Shown here piece after piece: positions 24,013-27,280 of a stretch of DNA of 27,280 nt. The position numbers were made by a program, and so were the translations under genes. A model generated the notes under the pieces. The model made no database searches. It was not told where the DNA came from and saw only the letters and a program-made list of their open reading frames with translations. Location of the stretch: the NCBI GenBank assembly GCA_910583895.1, contig CAJTYJ010000046.1, positions 1-27,280 of the forward strand, read 5' to 3'. The stretch comes from an uncultured Lachnospiraceae bacterium (lineage in GTDB: Bacteria; Bacillota; Clostridia; Lachnospirales; Lachnospiraceae). The stretch's first letter is position 1, and each line of letters begins with the position of its first letter.

Positions 24013-24882
24013 ATGACAGGAAAGAAAGTATTTGCGGCTTGCCTTGTGGCCATGACCATAGTTTTGACAGCGGGATGTTCTGGAAATATGCTCTGGGCTT
24101 CTGCGTCCAGGGAGCCGGAAGAGGTGCGGCGGGAAGCTGAGAACCGCATGGAGGCAGTAGAACTGCTGGGAAAGATTTCCATTGGCATTTCTACGGACTA
24201 TGCGCCCTTTGCCTTCCAGATTCCCATTGGAGAAGATGCATTTTCCTATGTGGGGGCGGATGTGGAACTGGGCAGGTATATCGCAGAGGAGCTTGGGGTG
24301 GATGTGGAGTTCCGGGAGATGGAATTTGAGGATTGTCTGACTGCTGTGGAGGAAGGAAGTGTAGATCTGGTTCTTTTGGGGATGCTTCCGAAGGCAGAGC
24401 GGGAAAAAATGATGGATTTTACCAATCTTTACTATGAGCCGGGAAGACAGGTGATTCTGGTGAAAAAGACACAAAAAGACCGTTTGTCAGATCTTTCGGA
24501 TTACGAGGGAAAGACCGTGGCCGCCCAGTACGGAAGTCTGCAGGCCCAGCTTGTGACCGAGCAGATGCCGGGCTCTTATATGGAAGTGACAGAGAATGTA
24601 TCAGAAGCAATTCTTATGCTGCGTCTTGGAAGTGTGGACGGTGTGGTTCTGGACGAAGCTATGGCGGAATTGATTCTAAAGGAGCACACAGAACTGGCGC
24701 TTAGCGGGACAGAGCTTGCCTATGAAGCAGAGGGCATTGTGGGAGGCGTTGTAAAAGGAGAGACCGAGCTTCTGGAACGTGTCAATGAAATCCTGGAAAA
24801 AGTGTCCGGGGAGAAGCTTTATTTTGAATGGCTGGATGCTGCCAACCAGCAGGCCATGTCCCTGAATCCGCCTATTCCATAA
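24013..24882 (+). CDS. Solute-binding lipoprotein, amino-acid ABC transporter type (SBP family 3)
   Basis: A 289-aa surface lipoprotein. Residues 1-21 are a signal peptide with the lipobox LTAGC, giving lipidated Cys22. The mature part opens with KISIGISTDYAPFAF, continues with VGADVELGRYIAEELGVDVEFREMEF and ends the first lobe with GSVDLVLLGMLP. These are the ligand-binding blocks of family 3 (glutamine, cystine or polar amino-acid) receptors. LSDYEGKTVAAQYGSLQ begins the second lobe. The start ATG 24013 has GGAAGAG nearby; ATG 23962 would put the signal peptide inside. No permease or ATPase gene adjoins it, so it is an orphan receptor. Its 3' end overlaps the convergent LysR gene by 11 nt. 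No clear promoter is visible. Confidence 0.85.
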   Translation: MTGKKVFAACLVAMTIVLTAGCSGNMLWASASREPEEVRREAENRMEAVELLGKISIGISTDYAPFAFQIPIGEDAFSYVGADVELGRYIAEELGVDVEFREMEFEDCLTAVEEGSVDLVLLGMLPKAEREKMMDFTNLYYEPGRQVILVKKTQKDRLSDLSDYEGKTVAAQYGSLQAQLVTEQMPGSYMEVTENVSEAILMLRLGSVDGVVLDEAMAELILKEHTELALSGTELAYEAEGIVGGVVKGETELLERVNEILEKVSGEKLYFEWLDAANQQAMSLNPPIP

Positions 24883-25792
24883 GGGTGCCTACGGGGATAT
24901 TGTTCAGCCAGTCCGGCTGCTGATAGTGGGCGACGATGTTCCGTATGGCTTCCATGGCAGGGGTGAAGATCTTGTCCTTGTGGTACACCAGACTGAAGGA
25001 GCGTTCCAGCTCATTGGTATGAGGGATAAAGATGTGGATCTGCCGGCTTCGGATATCCCGCTCCAGAAGACGTACAGAGACAACAGCCAGACAGTGGTTG
25101 TAGAGGATCGCGTTGCGAAATGCGTCCGGACAGGTAGCTTCCCATGAAGTACAGATCTTCAGGTTGTGACGGTTGATAAACTGGTCAAAAAGCGCCCGGG
25201 TTCCGCTTCCTGGTTCCCGGATAATGAACTTCTGGCCTTCTAATTCCCGTACATGGATTTCTTCCCGCGTGGCAAAGGGATGATCTTTGGCACAGCCGAG
25301 CACGAGAAAATCGCGGATGCAGGGAACCATGATCAGATCCTGATGATGGATTTTGCCTTCCACAAGAGCGATGTCCAGCTCGGATTTTAAAAGCTTTTCT
25401 TCGATCATATGGGTATTGGCGATCAAAGTATAGGTCTCAGATTCCGGCATGACCCGGTTGAAATCATGGAGTACATTGGAGGTCAGACAGGAGCCGACCG
25501 TGATGGTGGAGCCGATGCGGATGATGTCCTTTTTACGGCTTTTGAACATGACCTCTTCCATCTGCCGGAACTGATCAACCACCTGATAGGCGCTGTTTAG
25601 AAGTTCCTGTCCGGACAAGGTGATGTGAAGCCTTCTGGAAAGCCGGTCGAAAAGCTTCGTATCATAATGTTCTTCCAGTTCCCGGATGGCCTGGCTGATG
25701 GTGGGCTGTGAGAGGTAGAGTTTTCTTGCGGCGGTGTTCATGGAACCGCATTCTGCAACCGTGATAAAGATCTTCAGATGCCGTATGGTCAT
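24872..25792 (-). CDS. LysR-family transcriptional regulator
   Basis: A 306-aa regulator with an N-terminal winged helix-turn-helix at about 1-60 (AARKLYLSQPTISQAIRELE, then TKLFDRLSRR) and a LysR substrate-binding domain from about 90 to 295. The segment IIREPGSGTRALFDQFI near 190-206 resembles CysB/CysL-like members. AAAGGAG lies 8 nt before ATG 25792. It is divergent from the reductase gene, the usual layout for a LysR protein and its target, and two LysR-type sites occur in the space between. Activation of the reductase in response to a sulfur or nitrogen compound is inference. A possible own -10 (TATAAC, minus strand, 25993-25998) lies in the same palindrome, which would give autoregulation. 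Confidence 0.88.
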   Translation of the reverse strand: MTIRHLKIFITVAECGSMNTAARKLYLSQPTISQAIRELEEHYDTKLFDRLSRRLHITLSGQELLNSAYQVVDQFRQMEEVMFKSRKKDIIRIGSTITVGSCLTSNVLHDFNRVMPESETYTLIANTHMIEEKLLKSELDIALVEGKIHHQDLIMVPCIRDFLVLGCAKDHPFATREEIHVRELEGQKFIIREPGSGTRALFDQFINRHNLKICTSWEATCPDAFRNAILYNHCLAVVSVRLLERDIRSRQIHIFIPHTNELERSFSLVYHKDKIFTPAMEAIRNIVAHYQQPDWLNNIPVGTLME

Positions 25793-25993
25793 ACAGATGC
25801 TCCTTTGTAAAATTGTATGGTTTACCTCTGCGCAGTCCGGACACCTGGTGCAGGCAGATCCTGTTCCTGGTCCCCGCTTACCTTTGGTGGAAAGATGCGG
25901 TGATCAGAAGGAAAACACGCGCCTTAAGGAGCGGCATCCCTTTCACGGGGCTTCCAGAAATTTGGTGCATGGTCGGACAAGTAAAAGGTAATG

Positions 25994-26031
25994 TTATAGG
26001 TAAAACCTATAAGATTGATAGAATAATATCA
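25994..26031. promoter_or_regulatory. Two predicted LysR-type binding sites
   Basis: Site 1 is a perfect palindrome, TTATAGGT-AAA-ACCTATAA (25994-26012), containing the T-N11-A signature. Site 2, TGATA-N6-TATCA (26016-26031), also fits T-N11-A. Relative to a start predicted near 26068, their centres fall at about -65 and -44, the usual recognition and activation positions for LysR-type regulators. Confidence 0.6.
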
Positions 26032-26032
26032 T

Positions 26033-26061
26033 TTTTCATGTGGGAAAACAAGTGTTATAAT
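26033..26061 (+). promoter_or_regulatory. Predicted promoter of the reductase gene
   Basis: TTTTCA (26033-26038, 4/6), a 17-bp spacer ending TGT (extended -10) and a perfect TATAAT (26056-26061). The weak -35 with activator sites just upstream fits a LysR-activated promoter. Confidence 0.6.
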
Positions 26062-26147
26062 AAGAATAATTTGAGTTGCAGCAAACATGGACAAAGCATT
26101 GGACCAGACAGGACCTGGATGTCAGAGGGAACGCGAAGGAGTTGTGA

Positions 26148-26186
26148 ATGCATCCGCCCCGTGGGCCTGAAAGAAAAGATGCGTAA
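26148..26186 (+). CDS. Possible leader peptide (12 aa) in the reductase leader
   Basis: ATG 26148 follows AAGGAG at 6 nt and reads MHPPRGPERKDA before a TAA, 20 nt upstream of the reductase start. A GTG at 26144 in another frame would read MNASAPWA. Good ribosome spacing is the only evidence. There is no run of regulatory codons. Confidence 0.2.
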   Translation: MHPPRGPERKDA

Positions 26187-26206
26187 AATGAAAACAGGAG
26201 GACTTT

Positions 26207-27142
26207 ATGTCAGCATTAACAGTAAGTGCAGCAGACGAAAAAAGAGTCAAGGGAATGGGCTTTTTAAACAACAGGGGAACAGACAACTTTAATGGAAGAA
26301 TCATCACGGTGAACGGAAGAATCACGGCGGCTCAGCAGAGATGTATTGCGGAGGCGGCAGAGAAGTTTGGAAGCGGAGAAGTGGTCTTTACCACCCGCCT
26401 GACAGTGGAGGTGCCGGGGATACCCTACGACAAGATTGAAAAATTCCAGGAATTTATCGCAAAAGAGGGACTGGTGACCGGGGGAACCGGAGCGAAGGTC
26501 CGCCCGGTGGTATCCTGTAAAGGAACGACCTGCCAGTATGGTCTTCTGGATTCCTATGAATTGTCAGAGGAGATCCATAAAAGATTCTATGAAGGTTACA
26601 GACAGGTGGTGCTGCCCCACAAGTTCAAAATCGCGGTGGGCGGGTGTCCCAATAACTGTGTGAAGCCGGATCTGAACGATGTGGGCATCATCGGACAGCG
26701 TATCCCGAATTTTGGTCAGGATTCCTGCAAGGGCTGTAAAAAATGTGCCATTGAGAAAAACTGTCCGGTGGGAGCGGCCAAAGTGACAGACGGCATTTTG
26801 AAGATCGACGAGAGCATATGCAACAACTGCGGACGCTGTGCACAGAAATGTCCCTTTGAGGCCATGCAGGAGGGCACCAACGGATACAAGATCTACATCG
26901 GCGGACGCTGGGGCAAGAAAGTGGCTCAGGGCCGTGCCCTTGGCAAAATTTTCACAGACAAAGAGGAAGCGCTGTCGGTCATTGAGAAGACCATCCTTCT
27001 GTTCAAAGAGCAGGGCAGGGCAGGAGAACGCCTGGCTCAGACCATCGAGCGCCTTGGATTCGAAAACGTAGAAGCACAGCTTCTGTCAGATGATATTCTT
27101 AAGAGAAAAGAGGAGATTTTGTCAGCCGATCTGAAAGCGTAG
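26207..27142 (+). CDS. Siroheme/[4Fe-4S] nitrite-sulfite reductase family protein with ferredoxin domain (COG2221-like)
   Basis: A 311-aa cytoplasmic redox enzyme. Residues 1-95 are the reductase half-domain. The siroheme-linked cluster cysteines are Cys104 and Cys109 in SCKGTTCQYG and Cys147 and Cys151 in GGCPNNC. An inserted ferredoxin domain provides two [4Fe-4S] sites: Cys174, 177, 180, 186 and Cys205, 208, 211, 215. The first pair is spaced Cys-x4-Cys, whereas DsrA, AsrC and assimilatory enzymes usually show Cys-x5-Cys. The length matches stand-alone clostridial homologues and AsrC-like proteins, but no asrA or asrB is adjacent. Substrate could be sulfite or nitrite and cannot be decided from this sequence. 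AGGAGG precedes ATG 26207. It is monocistronic between a LysR-type promoter and a terminator. Confidence 0.85.
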   Translation: MSALTVSAADEKRVKGMGFLNNRGTDNFNGRIITVNGRITAAQQRCIAEAAEKFGSGEVVFTTRLTVEVPGIPYDKIEKFQEFIAKEGLVTGGTGAKVRPVVSCKGTTCQYGLLDSYELSEEIHKRFYEGYRQVVLPHKFKIAVGGCPNNCVKPDLNDVGIIGQRIPNFGQDSCKGCKKCAIEKNCPVGAAKVTDGILKIDESICNNCGRCAQKCPFEAMQEGTNGYKIYIGGRWGKKVAQGRALGKIFTDKEEALSVIEKTILLFKEQGRAGERLAQTIERLGFENVEAQLLSDDILKRKEEILSADLKA

Positions 27143-27192
27143 GATAATCCGTCTTTTGCATTTTTTGAGTAATGATCAAAGAAGAGAGAAAG

Positions 27193-27230
27193 AAAAGGAA
27201 TGAGAAGAAATTCTTGTTCCTTTTTTGTTT
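27193..27230 (+). terminator. Intrinsic terminator after the reductase gene
   Basis: AAAAGGAATGAGAA (27193-27206) pairs with TTCTTGTTCCTTTT (27211-27224) over 14 bp including two G-T pairs, loop GAAA, followed by TTGTTT. About 50 nt remain to the window edge, with nothing recognised. Confidence 0.8.
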
Positions 27231-27280
27231 CAGGCTGGAGAAAATAGTCATTGTATCGTAGAGTACTATCCTTTGCGACA

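Larger units (their letters stand above)
25793..26206. other. Intergenic region of 414 nt between LysR and reductase genes
   Basis: It holds LysR-type binding sites (25994-26031), the reductase promoter (26033-26061), and a leader of about 139 nt with a possible short upstream ORF (26148-26186). In 25820-25990 I see nothing I can name. Confidence 0.5.

Noticed and set aside
25813..26292. 159-codon plus-strand frame across the LysR-reductase intergenic region
   Set aside because: It crosses the LysR sites, promoter and the start of the reductase in a different frame, and its residues look random.
1..27280. CRISPR arrays, rRNA, insertion sequences or integrase genes
   Set aside because: No regularly spaced repeats, rRNA segments, transposase or integrase motifs were seen in the window.

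Overview
The window looks like chromosome of a low-to-mid GC Firmicute of the class Clostridia, most likely Lachnospiraceae. The reasons are the gene content (pyrF-pyrK-pyrD-pyrE with a PyrD 1B/PyrK pair, a clustered purE-purM-purN-purD, a GntR-clpC-radA unit, a cohesin-like membrane protein with an acidic tail, a small COG2221 siroheme/ferredoxin reductase), strong AGGAGG-type ribosome sites and sigma-A type promoters. The genus assignment is inference; no rRNA is present.

Layout. (1) 1-4898 is accessory DNA: the tail of what looks like a decayed P27-family phage terminase small subunit, then a two-gene Type IIG restriction-modification system of the Eco57I kind (a 1026-aa nuclease-methylase fusion overlapping a 535-aa companion methylase). 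(2) 4937-7436 is a divergent pair of envelope genes: a membrane acyltransferase on the minus strand and a CDP-glycerol glycerophosphotransferase-like enzyme on the plus strand, separated by about 350 nt with promoter signals in both directions. (3) 7464-11184 is the pyrimidine operon pyrF-pyrK-pyrD-pyrE plus an unrecognised 51-aa membrane protein, ending at a probable terminator. (4) 11217-14050 holds a VanZ-like protein, a small membrane protein and a long M29-type aminopeptidase, tightly packed. (5) 14047-17710 is a short purine operon purE-purM-purN-purD with a good promoter. (6) 17788-19294 is a single gene for a secreted, membrane-anchored cohesin-like protein with a strong terminator. 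(7) 19296-23573 is a GntR regulator-clpC-radA operon with an operator-like palindrome on its promoter. (8) 23582-23737 is a single tRNA-Trp(CCA) unit with a near-consensus promoter and a textbook terminator, followed by a compact, heavily base-paired intergenic element flanked by a 10-bp direct repeat. (9) 24013-27230 holds an orphan amino-acid-type binding lipoprotein, convergent with a LysR regulator, which is divergent from a siroheme/[4Fe-4S] reductase whose promoter carries well-placed LysR-type sites.

How the parts work together. The pyr and pur blocks supply UMP and IMP precursors. The PyrK/PyrD pair implies an NAD-linked anaerobic-type dihydroorotate dehydrogenase. The clpC-radA operon joins proteolysis and recombinational repair under a GntR protein instead of the CtsR/McsAB set known from Bacillus. 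The restriction system is the clearest defence locus. The less ordinary items are the structured element after tRNA-Trp, the LysR/reductase regulatory region, and the cohesin-like acidic-tail protein.
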